From Pseudoips prasinana (taxonomy: Eukaryota > Arthropoda > Insecta > Lepidoptera > Nolidae), in contig OX621241.1 of assembly GCA_951640165.1 (NCBI GenBank), positions 6,086,001 to 6,150,000 of the forward strand: a stretch of 64,000 nucleotides of DNA, written 5' to 3'. A program made the position numbers and the translations under genes. Position 1 is the first letter of the stretch, and each line of letters opens with the position of its first letter. Shown here piece after piece: positions 9,843 through 23,032 of this stretch. The notes beneath the pieces are model-generated. The model was given only the letters and a program-made list of their open reading frames with translations, searched no databases and was not told the origin of the DNA.

Positions 9843-11612
9843 TCTACTATTTAGGAACAGAACAATTGCGTACATACACACCTATCACACATATACCCAC
9901 AAATACATACATATAAATCGATAACCACTTCCTTTGTTAAGTCAGTTAATTAGTTTTCTTTCGCTATTAGTAGCAGTTTAGTAACGCTATGGTCTATTTT
10001 TGAATGCCATAATTAGTTATAAGTTTATCTCATTGATGCACACCCAGACTTGGCACATTCCGTCGGTGCAAAGCGCTCCGCATACAAAATGTATGTAATT
10101 TGATTCTGTATAATCATAATCATTAGAGTAATTCGCAAATCGAGAAACATACTTCTTGCTACAATTAACTCTGAGAATAAAATGCTACAAAACGTTTTGT
10201 ATCGATATCTCGGTACGTATAATTCATCAGATTTGTCGCGGTAACGTTTTTGTTGGCGGTTCTCGGCGGGAGTTCATTAAGACAATTGGCTTAAACCTGA
10301 ATGGCTTGGTCACGTTTTGAGAAGGAAGCTTGCAGTCATTAGGGGCTATTAAAAGTCGTGTAATTGCTTAAGAAGGACAAGGTCGGATGTAGATTAACAT
10401 TTCTTTCTATTATTAGGCTGATGAGGAATTTATATTTTTTGTTGACGGGTTTCGTGTACTTATTCTTACACCAATTTTATCAATTAAACCCTACCACGAT
10501 ATAAATAATTACAAAATTACAGACATTATTATTTCGAATTTCAAGCGTAAACTCATCCTCATGCTGGACCTGAGTTAGTAGTCAGTACCTCTACCACGAT
10601 TCCTTATAGTTTACTTACTCAATGAAACTTACCGTTTTTTAGTATAGACATTTTAAGTTCAATGAAGTTTCCGCGAGGGGCGGTGCTAGTTACTGTATTG
10701 GAAAAAACTGCAAGTGTAGCTATGCCGTAGTAGTCAGAAGTAATTTAGGAACAGTGATTGTATTGCGTGGGACACAAAGCAGCGATCTATGGTCCAACAA
10801 ATAGTTCTTCTTCTTCTTAGCGAGTCGATGGCGATCTAAATTGTGTCCGCCCAGAACTTGTCCACGAGAATCGCATTATAAGTAGCTTCCATCAGATCTT
10901 TAAGCGTGCAGTTGTTATGGCACGCGTTACATGATACTAGGACGTGTCCTGTCTTGTACTGTGGAAATTGAAAACGCATCACACGGGTTCATACGTGGTA
11001 GTGAGGCGATCAGCTTAAACATAGGGCCACTCTTGCCGTGCAGTGTATCTAGTAATCAAGTTGATGCATAATTTGACATAGTCCAATTGGACCTACTGCT
11101 GTCAAATATGCCCTTATTGATAGCACTCGTGCGAGGGCAGCAAACGCCAGTGACATAAATCTTCAAATACGCCACAAATCGTGATGACGAAAGTCAGAAA
11201 TATCGAAACAAGACATTGCCATGTTGATTTCAAATCCAATTTTAGGTGATAAAACTCAATTCATTACAAAAGTTCCTATACAAAAAGATAATAATAGATT
11301 TCTAGAGGTTTTAAACGAAACAGCAATCCGGAAGATGCAATTAACTTTTTATCACTGCATAGTGCACAAATAAATGACTACTTCTACATCGAATTTTATT
11401 AATTTGTAATTTTTTATAACACCTGTAATTGAACTTGAAGTTTCATCTCGTCATCATTGAATTGGTATATTTCGCAACAAGCAAAAAGTCCAAAATTAAT
11501 TATAAAGTCTAGATTGATTTTTTGTTGAAATAAATTTAGGTGTTGCTTTTAATTCAAAATAGCCGACTTTGTCGAGGAAGGTGTTAAAACCTTTTTTAGG
11601 TGTACTCCTGTT
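9843..11612. other. Gene-poor stretch
   Basis: No coding frame or complete repeat is visible. A segment at about 10800-11090 has mixed composition (GAGTCGATGGCGATCTAAATT ... GTGTCCGCCCAGAACTTGTC) and looks like old repeat debris. Confidence 0.45.
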
Positions 11613-11942
11613 TGAAGTTCGGCCATGGCGGCCAGTCTTAATGGAGACTAACCATCTGCGCGGGACATATTAAAGTGTACAAACTGGTGCACTATCTAAC
11701 CCTCACTCTCATAATCTGATGGGACAGCTTGTCAAGACCGGAAATTGTTCAGATACAGGACCTACGGCTTACGAACTCTCTGACGCCCGAGAGTGTAACA
11801 CCGCTAATTTCCAGACTTCGGGTTAATACTAAGATTTTTTGTTATCAGAAAAAGATATCACTTTTTGACCTGGCCCGGGATATGAGCCCAGGACCTCATT
11901 ATTTGCGATTGAAATTGCTACCGCTAGGTCAATGAGGCTGTC
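11613..11942 (-). mobile_element. Diverged tRNA-headed SINE (family D), inverted
   Basis: Read on the minus strand it starts with a tRNA-like head (GCCTCATTGACCTAGCGGTAG) and ends near GGCCGCCATGGCCGAA. It shares order and motifs with the copies at 17.1 and 35.6 kb but carries many substitutions, so it is the oldest of the three long copies. Confidence 0.65.
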
Positions 11943-12663
11943 AACATGACCAATACTGTGGTACTGATAAGTTATTTTCATGCAGTATTTATTACTTATT
12001 CTCCAAGGTAAACTATTGACAAACCTCGAAACGTACACGTTTCTAAGTTACCTAATAGCTAGTTTCTTGGGAAGATCTAAACCTGCCTGCCCCAAAAGAC
12101 TCTTAATAGTAATTATGATCGTAGAAATGATACGTTCATAATTAACATTAAGTCTCGTGATAACATTGCAATAATGTGTCCATGGTGTGGCAGTCAGTAG
12201 GACAATCCGGCTTGGCGTACCACTAACCTGACATTCCCTACGAGGTGTCGCAGTCCAACACTCCTATACCAGTTATAATAGTACCTAGATAATTAAACCT
12301 GAGTGCATTAAGACTTAATTAGAGTAAGGGTTAATATGGTAAGTCGCAAAGGAAACGAATAAACCTGAAAAGCTGATGGAGTAAATTGGACGCGACAATT
12401 ACTGAATGTATTAAACATGGTGACCATGCTATTAGAAGAAACTTAAATCCTAGCCTGAAGAGCCACGATACCCATCCAAGGACCAGTAGAAAATATGCCA
12501 TTTTTGTAAGAGAGGGACGAGGACATCCATACTAAAGATGTCCAAGCTCGTGCAGAGAAATAATATTTAGGACTACGCTACTCTCATACCAACTGGAATC
12601 ATCATTCTATCATCCATAAGTGATGTAGATAATGGGGATAACTACATATCATGCAAAATAGAA
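11943..12663. other. Intergenic, no gene seen
   Basis: No coding frame is supported. Nothing recognisable beyond scattered short stretches of intermediate GC. Confidence 0.45.
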
Positions 12664-12952
12664 AAACCGGCAAAGTGCGAGTCGGACTCGCGCACGAAGG
12701 GTTCCGTGCCATTATCTATAAAAACGCGCAAAAAAATCACGTTTTTTGTATGGGAGCCCCCTTAAATATTTATTTATTTTGTTTTTAAGTATTTGTTGTT
12801 ATAGCGGCATCAGAAATACGTCATCTGTGAAAATTTCAACTGTCTTACTACCACGGTTCATGAAATACAACCAGGTGACAGACGGACAGACAGACAGCGA
12901 AGTCTTAGTAATAGGGTCCCGTTTTACCCTTCGGGTACGGAACCCTAAAAAG
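12664..12952 (+). repeat. Lepidopteran repeat ending ACGGAACCCTA (family E)
   Basis: It begins ACCGGCAAAGTGCGAGTCGG and ends TTCGGGTACGGAACCCTAAA, with GACAGACGGACAGACAGACAG in between. I recognise this as a very common lepidopteran interspersed element. A diverged copy is at 27.85-28.05 kb and a related longer one at 55.8-56.3 kb. Confidence 0.75.
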
Positions 12953-13502
12953 GAAGTAGGTTCAGTGAAGTTTTTAATTTATTTTTAATATTGAAAATCA
13001 TCTTACGTTTAACTATAAAATGTTTACTTCATGTATGAACCATTCAAGTACTAAAGAATGAAGAAAACAAGCAGAACTGCTGGCAAAGAGCTAGTTAAAC
13101 ATATTAACGACAAAAATGCTGTTAAAAAGCCATCACAATGACTGCACGCCCTTTAAGCGATGCTTTAATGGAGTTATAATAACAAAGACCATGAATAGTA
13201 GCGCCATAATAGTCCGTTGTTCACATGGCGACGTTCCCGAGGATAATGTCGGCTATTAGGGTTGCCATATCAAACCCGTAAAATTAAAAAAATACTACCT
13301 TCAGATTTATAATTATATTTTTTTTTTCAAACCTTTATGCACAAAGTTGTACCTAGGTGGACTTAATGCTGTAGGCATTTTCACCCAGTCGACCTTGAGG
13401 AGGTGCAGAGATTCAACAGTAGGTAGGTGCACTAAGTAGAGATTGGATAAATATTCGATAAATAATATATCATTCGACCTAATTGTAAGGATTAAAAATA
13501 CA

Positions 13503-13690
13503 TGCGGACCAGTCTTTGGGGACTGCCGATAGAAGTGAAAACTATTTTTTCAATTCTCATACACGGAAAGTAGTGTTTATTTGATCCGAGTAGCGAGTGG
13601 AAGATGCTGCTTTCCATCTTTGGGCGGTAAAGACCACGGTAATTGCTTCCCTCCCTATGGTGGGAATAAATTAAAAAAATAAAACTAATC
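13503..13690. repeat. Repeat fragment related to the 25-kb TIR element (family F)
   Basis: The block CCAGTCTTTGGGGACTGCCGATAGAAGTGAAAACTATTTTT here matches CAGTCTTTGAGGATCCTCGATAGAGGTGGAAACTATTTTT at 25.11 kb. Terminal repeats are not seen in this copy. A short minus-strand open frame across it (13492-13743) is not credible as a gene. Confidence 0.45.
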
Positions 13691-14449
13691 TTGGTTAGGC
13701 AGTCGGCCTCAATAAATCTAACATAATTTTTTAAAAAATGCACAACGCCGCCAAAGAAGTTTTCACTTCAAAAATGTATAAACTTTACCTTGTGGCTTAG
13801 TACTCAAATATTTTAAACATGAAATCTCCCACGATGAAAATTGACCAGCCAAAGGTACTTGCCCATCTTATGTAATATTATCACTGATGATGGCACTGCC
13901 TTACTATGGTCGTAAATCACCAATAAATCACGTCATTTAGTTCAATATTCATAGTTTTAGTAACATCCAATCCCACATAGCCAACTAAATATAGCAGCCC
14001 TAAAGATCATTAGCGAAGCAGGAAGAGACACGGCGAATTATCACGACACGAGTACCATCAGTTAATTGGAGCCTTGCTGAATCCACGTGGAAAGTAAACG
14101 ATCTCCTATGTAAATTGTGCCCGACAGTGTACAGGGTTAGTTTAAATATATTGCTTGTAACTAGTTTACGATTCGTGTATCCAATCTCGAAGGTATGCCT
14201 TATATTTTGTGGCTGACAACACCTATGGTAGAAAACTAGGGTCTATAAGGAAGATAGAATGTATCGGCTAATTAAATTGGATGGGAAACACGTCTCAGAA
14301 AGTATAAACTGGAGCTGTAAAACTAATAATATGCAGGCAAAGGTTGAAGTAGTTACTGTAACACTCGCCAGCTATTGTTATCAAATGGTACATCACCAGG
14401 ATTCGTGGACATATTCTAAAAATGATAATTATACATGCTATATATGGAC

Positions 14450-14525
14450 AATTAACACACTGCCATCTGATCCTAAACTAGGCAAAGCCTGCACTTAGCA
14501 ATCAGCCAACTGATAAACATACTTA
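14450..14525 (-). mobile_element. SINE family B body fragment, inverted
   Basis: The stretch CTGCCATCTGATCCTAAACTAGGCAAAGCCTG is the reverse complement of the family B body. The tRNA-like head is missing. Confidence 0.6.
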
Positions 14526-15318
14526 TATATTTCTACATACATATATATTATAGATAAATTACACGCAGATACAGAACAATTAATCGTATTCATCCTACAA
14601 AGATTTGTCCCGGGTGAGAATTGACGATATTGACGAAATAGACGATATATCTGTTTCATGTTTATATTAAATTTTTTAATTATGTGATTTGATTTCAGTA
14701 TTACTTTTTTTTTCAATTTATGTTAAACGTTAAATTTTAATTATGTTATGTTTCTTGATTATTTTGTCTCCCAATTATTATTCTTATTGTTTTGGTTTGA
14801 TATTTAAATTATGCATTTATTTAAGGAATTGTATTGTAAAATTCATACACAATGAAAATTGTTACTGAATACTCGACCTCTGGCTTAGTAGCAAGGATCA
14901 CTAACTGCTACGCAAACAGACCAATATTTATGAAATTCTTGTATTATATACCCTCGAGCTTCTCTGTTGGTAAAGATAATCTTTTGTGACCACTGGACTG
15001 GATTTACATTTAATATTTATATAGATAATTCAATAAGTTTTTAAGGTAGATGGACCTTCATACTATTTAAAAGAGGAAGAAGAAATCTTCATACTTTACG
15101 CGGTACGCATTCCGGATACAGTAGTAAAACAAAGTAGCACTTCGCCGAATGGACAACAATAAGCCGATACAGTCGGTGGTTTAATTGCTTAAACAAGGAA
15201 GTCGCGTATTCCATTCTCACGGAGCACTCATCTTGCGTGAATCATGAAGACTTGTTTTGAGAATGATATCCAATTATACAACCATATATAAACAATCAAT
15301 GTATAACATACATAGTTT

Positions 15319-15575
15319 GACGGGCCTGTTGGCGTAGTTGGCAAATGCTTGCTTTTCACGCTGGAGGTTGTGGGTTCGATTCCCACACAGGACAGATATT
15401 TGGTTGCATGATCATGTCTGTTTGTCCTGAGTCTTACTGTAATAATCTATATAAGTATCTTTTTACAAAAGAAAAGTAGTATATGTAGTATATCAGTTAT
15501 CTGGTTTCCATAGTACAAGCTCTGGTTAGTTTGGGATCAGATGGCCGTGAGTAAATAATGTCCCAGGATATATAG
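15319..15575 (+). mobile_element. tRNA-headed SINE (family B)
   Basis: A near-complete copy. The head has GCGTAGTTGGCAAATGCTTG and the B-box-like GTGGGTTCGATTCCCAC, followed by the body GGTTTCCATAGTACAAGCTC and GGGATCAGATGGCCGTGAG. The tRNA-like part is not a functional tRNA gene: it runs directly into the SINE body. Confidence 0.75.
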
Positions 15576-15849
15576 TGGGACTTATTTAAGGAGATCAATC
15601 TTTCCACCTTTGAGACTAAGCCCCTCATAAAACAAAATTTTGCAAGACTACCGTACATACAAATATACTGATCAACCGATCAATGATGTTACGATACATT
15701 TGTTTTCCCAAACAAAGTTTAAGATTAATTGTATGGTAATACCTGCTCAGAGTTACCAACTGAGCAATGGAGAAGACTATGCTCGGAATTTCTCTGCGAG
15801 ATCGAATCAGGAATGTTGAAATCCGTAGGCGAACCAAAGCAACCGACAT

Positions 15850-16075
15850 AGCTAGAAGAATTGCCAGGGCACATAGCTAGTAGAACCGACGGCCGCTGGG
15901 GCAGAAATGTTCTAGAGTGGCAACCACGAACCGAAAGAAGCAGGGTACAAGATAGACCGATGATCTTGTGAGGCTCGCTGGAAGCCGCTGGTTAAGGATA
16001 GCGCAAGACCGGCAATTGTAGAGATCTTTAGGGGAGGCCTTTGTCCAGCATTGGGCGTCTTTTGGCGATAATGAT
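15850..16075 (+). mobile_element. RTE-type LINE 3' end, decayed
   Basis: With a few in-frame stops the plus strand translates as TDDLVRLAGSRWLRIAQDRQ, then RSLGEAFVQHWASFGDND, which I recognise as the C-terminus of lepidopteran RTE-type reverse transcriptases. The preceding DNA has ACCGACGGCCGCTGGGGC, another hallmark. The protein is dead here. Confidence 0.7.
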
Positions 16076-17130
16076 ATATTAACCTGCTCTACTCCCTATA
16101 CAAAACGATTTATGAAAGATGTTTTAGAAGTCACCAACAATTCTTGAATTTTACACACTGAACTTCTACAAACTGTCAATTTTCAAATAACACAACATAA
16201 TAGGTACTACATTTGAAAATATGTATCGGGTTCGTACACTTCTGTCGAATACGTGTAATAAGCCGAAGGAAACATTTTTTATATACATAATATATGTGGC
16301 TCTTATTGATTGTGCGTGGAGTACAAACACAAACTACAAAGCAAATCTCTATGTATACGGTAATAAATTTGTACAGAATGACGTCCGTAATTATACTAAG
16401 TTATTAAAGCTTTGTTACTTGCATATAATCGTGAACGGTGCTCATACAATTTTGCTAAACATGTGAGAAAATATCATAAACCTGCAAAACACCATACCTA
16501 ATGTCAATTAATCCCGTCATTTGATCCTGAACTTTGATTGGTTTATCGTTACTACCATTAGCGCATTAACCCAGCGCACAATAATTATAGGCACCTCGTC
16601 AAATCTCAATTATGGTTTCCAATTCCCACCTGATCTCACAAAGAACAAGATTACATACGAATACACTCAATTAATCGTTAAAATGCCATTAAATACCAGC
16701 AGAGGGATTTTTGGTACTGATATACGTGGATAAATAAATCTTTATTTAATTAACACCCTTTAATAAATAAAACACGAGATAAAATTACCTTAAGGAAACA
16801 AGTCGTAGTTGTATACTCAAGGTATTAAAACCGTCTGTATTGAGTGAAAGATAATCGTGAAGTATGTAAAGAATGCGTGTTATTAGGGCTTCCTTGTCTC
16901 TTTAAAGCCTGTTAGTAGAAACTTGGTCATCAGTTTAAGAATTGGAATAATGGATATAGTAACACCAACGACGCTGAATACCAACATCCCGGCGCCACAC
17001 CGGCCTCACACACTTACCGCCTTCCCTACTTGCCGTTATTAGTACCTACCTACTGTAAAATCGAACTAACAGACATAGGAATTCATGAAACTAAGACATA
17101 AAGTTGTACTTAATAAACTCCAGATTAATG
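16076..17130. other. Intergenic, no gene seen
   Basis: AT-rich. Two short open frames (16221-16466 and 16521-16733) have no recognisable domain and I treat them as chance. Confidence 0.45.
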
Positions 17131-17474
17131 TCCTCCTAGCCGAATTTCGGCCACGGCGGCGAGTCTCAATAGAGATTAGCCAACTGCGCGGGACATATTA
17201 CAGTGCTCAAGTGTGTGCGCAAACATAGGAGCACTTTCTATTCCATCACTCTCATGATCCGATGGGATGCCTAGCGACACGACCGGAAAGAGGTTAGCTA
17301 CAGGACCGACGGCTTTACGTGCTCTCCGAGGTACGGGGGTATAATACCGCCAACTCCCAGACTTCGGGCTGATGCTGAGAAATTTTTCTTTTTACAGAAA
17401 AGTTCAAAATCACTTTTGGCCCGACACGGGATTTGAACCCAGGACCTCGTTTTACCGCTAGACCAACGAGGCAG
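17131..17474 (-). mobile_element. tRNA-headed SINE (family D), inverted
   Basis: The reverse strand begins CTGCCTCGTTGGTCTAGCGG and includes the B-box-like GGTTCAAATCCC, then CCGTACCTCGGAGAGCAC, and ends GCCGAAATTCGGCTAGGAG. It is closely related to the full copy at 35.6 kb. Confidence 0.75.
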
Positions 17475-18354
17475 TAGAAAAAATTAGGCTTCAGATTAGC
17501 GTAGTTACTAATCAAGGCATCATCTATCATCGTACTGCATTCTTGCATTAATTGCTATTAACATACTAAAAAAAAAAAAAAAAAAAAATACACTTAATTG
17601 TAAACAAAAAAAAGAACATTAACAATGAAACATTAATTATAATGTACAATGGGCGGTCTTATCGCATAAAGCGATTTCTTCAAGACAACCTTTGGATGGA
17701 TAGGAATTAAATGTGTAAAAATGCCGGGGACGGTGCAACAAAGTGTGGTACATAGATAAAAATAGAAAGAAAAGAGATAATTAACAAGGTATACTAAAAA
17801 CTAAAATATGTAATGATCATATTATTATTACACATACACGTAAATAAAATACTATATTATACTATAATATAAATATAATACTATATTAAAATATATATAC
17901 TATTTAAGAAAACAGTAACATTTAGTCTGTAGTCTCCAGTCTCCATACTTTCAAGAGACCTCGATATTTCGTGTTGCAACTGGTTTTATTCAACACACAA
18001 TATCTCCACACGTTTAGATGACATTTCGCCGCTGCTTGCTCGTGACTACGAAATGACAAGCCGTGGCATTCTCGGAGTATTTTTCGCCTTTGCGAAAGGA
18101 GTCGTGATTGGATCCGTAACAATCGTAGTTCCATTCCAGGAGATTTAATCGAAATAGGTCGTTCATATACTAAGCTGAATTGCGCAAGAGCAAAAGGGAA
18201 TTATGTTAAAAGGTCAAATCTCAAACAATAACAAGCATTGCATCGCACGTTCGATTATAAAGAGAATAAGTACTTGAAAATGCTGAAAGGCATCAATTAG
18301 GATTGTTCTCAAGGTACTCTTATATTATGCCGGAGAATAATAATATTACTGTTC

Positions 18355-18600
18355 AATTTACTTACTTATCGTATGGGCAGTGGTTACCTTAGTATCAGAG
18401 TTGTTAAAGGCGCCCAGTAGGTAGGCCTAATGGCTACAACCGGGACCAACAGCTTAACGTGCCCTCCGAAGCACAGACATGCACAAAAATTAAACCACTT
18501 TGGCGGTCGTCCATCTATGGACTGACCGCGAGCCTAGTTGCTTAACCTCGCCGATCGCTTACGGACCGGTGAGAGCATCTAGCTATGAGCGCCTCATTCA
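18355..18600 (+). repeat. Interspersed repeat, family C
   Basis: Same blocks as at 9.6 kb: CGTATGGGCAGTGGTTACC, GTGCCCTCCGAAGCAC, GGACTGACCGCGAGCCTAG and ACGGACCGGTGAGAG. It lacks a short internal segment present at 9.6 kb. Confidence 0.7.
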
Positions 18601-20529
18601 TTTAATACAGTAATATAAAACCATATTAAAAAAAACTTGAGAGGTGTCTAGGGACACCCGGATAGAACTAAGTTATTTCTTATTATTTATTATGTACAAA
18701 AAACCTGTATACACTCAACAAAAATAATTGTCGCGACACCACACTGTTCAATGCGAAATAGAAATGAAAATATCTGGCTTGTTTTCTATAAGAGAGAGAG
18801 AGAGACAGACAGAGAAACATGCGCACGCCGCACAGCTGCAAAAAGTGTAGTGACAACTTTTCGTAAGATTTTTTTCCGTCTAGCCCCCTTTCACAACGCG
18901 CGATAAGGAACTTCGTTCCAAAATAGACCCCTGTAACAGTTGAAGCTTGCGGATTTATAAATCTCAGCTGGGGTTGTTGTCCTACAGCCATGGTCCGTCA
19001 GGTTACTGACAGCATCAATCCGGTCGCTCTTCATTAACATCGGCCTTATTTTTAGCTCGGCCCCTATCGTCCAAGTTTTTGCTCCAACCACTCCGGCGGG
19101 ACAGCATAGTTCTGTCGTAATTTTATAGTTCCGGAGAAACTGTTAAGGGCTACATACCCGGTTAAACGCTTCTAATTATTTGTTTAACGTCCCCGATGGT
19201 GCCATTATGAAATATCTGCGTTGTTAAAGGTTGTTTGTGGCGAATATAGCCGGCTGAAAGAACATGGAGGAGCGTTTAGTGACGATCAATCACTGAGCAA
19301 TAAATAGAATCATTTAGTTTCAAACAGGTTGCTTCTTCGTGTCCTTAGTGTCAATTTCCTGGAGGTAATCGAACTCGATGCGCTCGTATCATACAGCTAT
19401 ATACTCAGGTACAATGGGATATGCGTCTCTACTTAATCAAATCATGTTAAACCATTTGATATTCTGGCCAAAACTGATCAGGCGATTAAAAGTGACAGTT
19501 TTATGCTTGTGCTTACTTGGGTCCCTCAACTTGGTTTCCTTCCCCGTTAGTTCTATTACCATGACTGGTTTTAATCTGTGACTTTTCACGAGGGCACTAT
19601 ATCCGAATGTGGCAATTTCTCGGAGACCTAACAAAGCGGGTAGTTGCACAATCCAATAACAATACAACGGCGACGACGGTCCCTGCGCCCGATTTATCGC
19701 CCTCCATTATTGCGCTCGCGCACCCACCGCGTGACCGCTTCATTCGCCTATTATATTAAACGGATATTATGACATCTTACCTCTCTCCATTATTGTAAGT
19801 AACTACGCAACTACTATATTAATAAAATCAGATTAGTTACACATAAAATGTCAACGGAGCGATACGAATACGGTTCGATACCGGCGTTGAGAAACAATGG
19901 CTCTCGATTCAACTCGCATACCGCACCGGTAGGTATAACTGCTTTGCCAATATATTGGCAATATGCCGAGGAATTATCGAGTCGTGTTATTCCCACGTAG
20001 GTCTTAAAAGGGATAAAAATGTGTGTGATGTCCGTGTACGGCAATGGGCGTTATGTCGAGGGTCTTTAGAATGAGTCAGTAGTAACGTGAAGCGTGTTGC
20101 CAGAAGCTATGTGAATGCACATGTTATTCTAGCCCCAGCTACTAGCGGGAGGGTAGATCGAAGATAACGAAAAGTGCATGTGTGAAAACCTATTTGTAAC
20201 AATGATTTAAGTATAATAATTGCATTCATTCAATGAAACAAGTAGGTGGGTAGTTTTGTCGTTCTGAACATGCATCACACGGTATGAGCCATTCAAAAGG
20301 TATAAAACCTAAAAGGTATAAAAGATTATATGAGAATAAGCAGACAAAATTGTCGTTATAAACGACAAAACAAAATGTAATGAGTCACTAATTGCGCATA
20401 AACGTCGCAATCAGCCATTCCCAGAGAAAAGTCACAAAGGTTGAATGAAATAGCGTGTACTGTGTGTAGGGTTTATAGCGAATGTCATTTAAGCGCAAAC
20501 GAGCGATATAAACATTTGAGGCTTTTATC
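18601..20529. other. Gene-poor stretch
   Basis: A GA-rich microsatellite lies at about 18790-18815. The block AAGGAACTTCGTTCCA at 18906 recurs at 39.06 kb and is probably repeat debris. A GC-rich patch at 19675-19735 (CCTGCGCCCGATTTATCGCC, GCGCTCGCGCACCCACC) could be regulatory. No gene is supported. Confidence 0.45.
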
Positions 20530-20534
20530 ATTCT

Positions 20535-20635
20535 TGTGTGGGAAGTGGTACCCTTGTTCAAGCCGCCCAAGAGGCCTCTAACATGACTTAACGTCTGTTG
20601 TTGAGTGGCTACAACTGGGACTGACAGCTGACTGA
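20535..20635 (+). repeat. Family C repeat fragment
   Basis: GGAAGTGGTACCCTTG, AAGCCGCCCAAGAGGCC and GGCTACAACTGGGACTGACAG match the family C repeats at 9.6 and 18.4 kb, but it is truncated. Confidence 0.55.
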
Positions 20636-20859
20636 CTGTTAAAAAGTACAATTGAACTGAATACTGGAAAATCTATCAAAATATTCCTATACTTGAATCT
20701 CCGAATTAAAGGCAGTATGAAAGGTGAATAATAAGCAAACAGTCGGTCCACAGCTCAGAGCTACGAGTTAGGCGTTGTCAGTAGGATATTGGTGCAGCAA
20801 CAGATATATTGATAATCATTCCAATTTATCACACGACAATGAAGAGCCCTACACCTTAC

Positions 20860-21010
20860 TATTTAACCCCCGAACTAAAAAGAGGGGTGTTATATGTTTG
20901 ACGTCGATGTCAGTCCGTCCGTGCGTGTGTGTGTGTGTCTGTTTTTCAATGATTTCGATGCGATTTCTTTTATTTTAATGCCAGTTCCCTTGCGATGGTT
21001 CTTAGCTTTG
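20860..21010 (+). repeat. Repeat fragment with AAAAAGAGGGGTGTTAT block
   Basis: CCCCCGAACTAAAAAGAGGG, then a GTCCGTGCGTGTGTGTG stretch, then GATTTCGATGCGATTTCTTT. I recognise this order from lepidopteran interspersed repeats. The class is unclear. Confidence 0.5.
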
Positions 21011-21110
21011 TTTGGTGATTACAACTCTAGGGAATTGTGAAAATAAATATTTTATGAAATAAATATGGTTTATGACTAGTAAAATACTATATACACAATG
21101 AAAATTTGTC

Positions 21111-21167
21111 GAGGGTTTTAAATTTTATATTAATACGACCTGTATTAATATAAAATTTAAAACCCTC
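21111..21167. repeat. Perfect palindrome, 26-bp arms, 5-bp spacer
   Basis: The left arm (21111-21136) begins GAGGGTTTTAAATTTTATAT. The right arm (21142-21167) is its exact reverse complement. The spacer is GACCT. No mismatch is seen, although the surrounding sequence is decayed repeat DNA. Confidence 0.9.
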
Positions 21168-21350
21168 CAGAATGGTTTAAAAATAATAATAATTACCATT
21201 CCTTATGGGAACTGGCGTTGCTAACTCACCCAACTTCCCCGCTTAGCTTTAGCGAAATTACTCATCATCAAGTTATTTGCGTGCGTACCGTACAGTCAAC
21301 GTCACATCAATAAATAAACTTCGATTTTAAAGTGGTTCTTATATTATAAG

Positions 21351-21530
21351 TAACTAGCTGTGCCCCGCAGTGTTACTCGCGTTAAATTTTATAAATTTTC
21401 TTTGCTTTAAACCTCACGGAGCCCGAGACCTTTCCAACGAATGCAAAACCGTGGAAATCGGTTCGTGCGTTCTGAAGTTATAGCGTCAGGAAGGAAAACC
21501 CGACTTATTTTTATATAGTAGATAATAAAA
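21351..21530 (+). repeat. Repeat of the TGCCCCGCGG family (family G)
   Basis: It begins ACTAGCTGTGCCCCGCAGTG, continues with CGCGTTAAATTTTATAAATT, and ends near TTATTTTTATATAGTAGATA. Related copies lie at 52.2 and 62.9 kb, and a fragment is inverted at 23.6 kb. Common in lepidopteran genomes; probably a LINE- or SINE-derived tail. Confidence 0.65.
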
Positions 21531-23032
21531 AACATTGGTTTTCGTGTAAATATATTTAATTAAGGGGCCTCTGATTTTGTAAGATGGCTGTGCTGTGGTT
21601 TACTCTTGTGACAGCACTGCGAAGTAAATTAGATCGATCACGACACGACACAATTGGGACATTACTATTCCAATACTTTACAAAACTATTACTAACTGTT
21701 TCCTAAACTCCTAAATAAATATTAAGGGAAAAAGTTTGTATGTTTGTTTGTGGAAAATAAACACAAATACGACCTAACAGATTTAAAAAAAATATTTGTT
21801 TTATATAAATCTGCATTCATAGCGAGATATATTGGCTGTATTTTATTTTCTAATAAATTTGTTAAGTTTCTATGATAATAATAATAAGGTAATCCAAGAT
21901 ATCAATAATTTGTACTAAGCAGTCGTAATTTGGCATACGCTGGGACAACTATTAATTAGACTTACTCATAATTACTCAACTAAATCCGTGAAGTTATATA
22001 TTTAACTATTACGGTTAAGGTAAAAGGCCACCATTTAGTTTAACGGGTTTAAACAAAATGGCGGTCTTTGTAATAATAATAATCAATAGACGGGTGAAAT
22101 ACTAAAAAAAAATGAGTCAGCAATATTGGTAATATACTTTTTGCCCAAATTGAAATTTGTATTTTAAATTGGTACCAATTTAAAATGCAAATTGATGAAA
22201 TTAAATTATTATTCCCATCCGTGCGAATCCGGGGCGGTTCGCCTAGTCATAGATATTTATGAAATTATAATCACAACTTTGCCAAATACAGTGGCAGAGA
22301 GCGTTCGTTACCGAAACCGAGATTCGCTCATGCGGAAAGTAATAATAGCAATACCGTAACAATCTGTATAAAAAATATTATACTGATTTTCTTATTAAAT
22401 CCTAATATTGCTGTAGATACGTATTCTCGTTAAATTTATGCATTGCCACCCCTAATCATATATTCATATAGACTTATCGCTATGCCATTTCTTCCAGATA
22501 ACCAGGGAATAAATTGTAAATTCTCGAAAAAGAAAAACATTTTCTATGGTGGTAATTGTATATTTATATGATTTAGATGCGGCTCATTTTCTTCTTACTT
22601 TAATCTTCCAAATATAGCATATGCTATATTGCTCTGTATATGTAAACCTTTAATTTGGATAAGTGTCACCTGTAGTTTCCTTAAATACATTAATAAATGA
22701 ATTATATCTTTGCTTATCTGCAAAAGTTGTGTCGATTACGAAGCTACATACAAAACGTTATTCTTTTATGCTATGCTGATAATTATTCTCCCATTTATAT
22801 AATTGAAGGAAACAATGATTCGATGCAAACTAAAATATCAAATTCCTTCCGGAAATGAAATTGCTAAGTGTTTAATAAAATAATGAATGCTTAATTGTTG
22901 TTAGACTATTTTATGGCCTAAGTGGAAGCCGATTAGATGGATTGGATTAAGTCTCGATGATCATCGAGATCCATATCATAAAAATTAAGATCAGGTTATA
23001 TTTAAACTAACGCCGACATAAGTTGGGGAGGC
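21531..23032. other. Gene-poor stretch with small palindromes
   Basis: No gene is seen. An imperfect palindrome (18-bp arms, one mismatch, centre TA) lies at 22155-22192, an AATATAGCATATGCTATATT palindrome near 22610, and a perfect 18-bp palindrome TCTCGATGATCATCGAGA at 22952-22969. Confidence 0.5.

Noticed and set aside
15319..15395. tRNA-like sequence with A- and B-box motifs
   Set aside because: It continues directly into a SINE body shared with other loci and lacks a clean acceptor stem, so it is a SINE head and not a tRNA gene. The same holds for the tRNA-like parts at 3.84, 17.4, 24.5, 28.8, 35.95 and 56.9 kb.
18790..18815. GA-rich stretch as a GAGA regulatory element
   Set aside because: It is a plain microsatellite without a neighbouring gene.
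18683..19091. Minus-strand frames over a GA-rich microsatellite
   Set aside because: Low-complexity composition and no family resemblance; one frame overlaps the other in a different phase.
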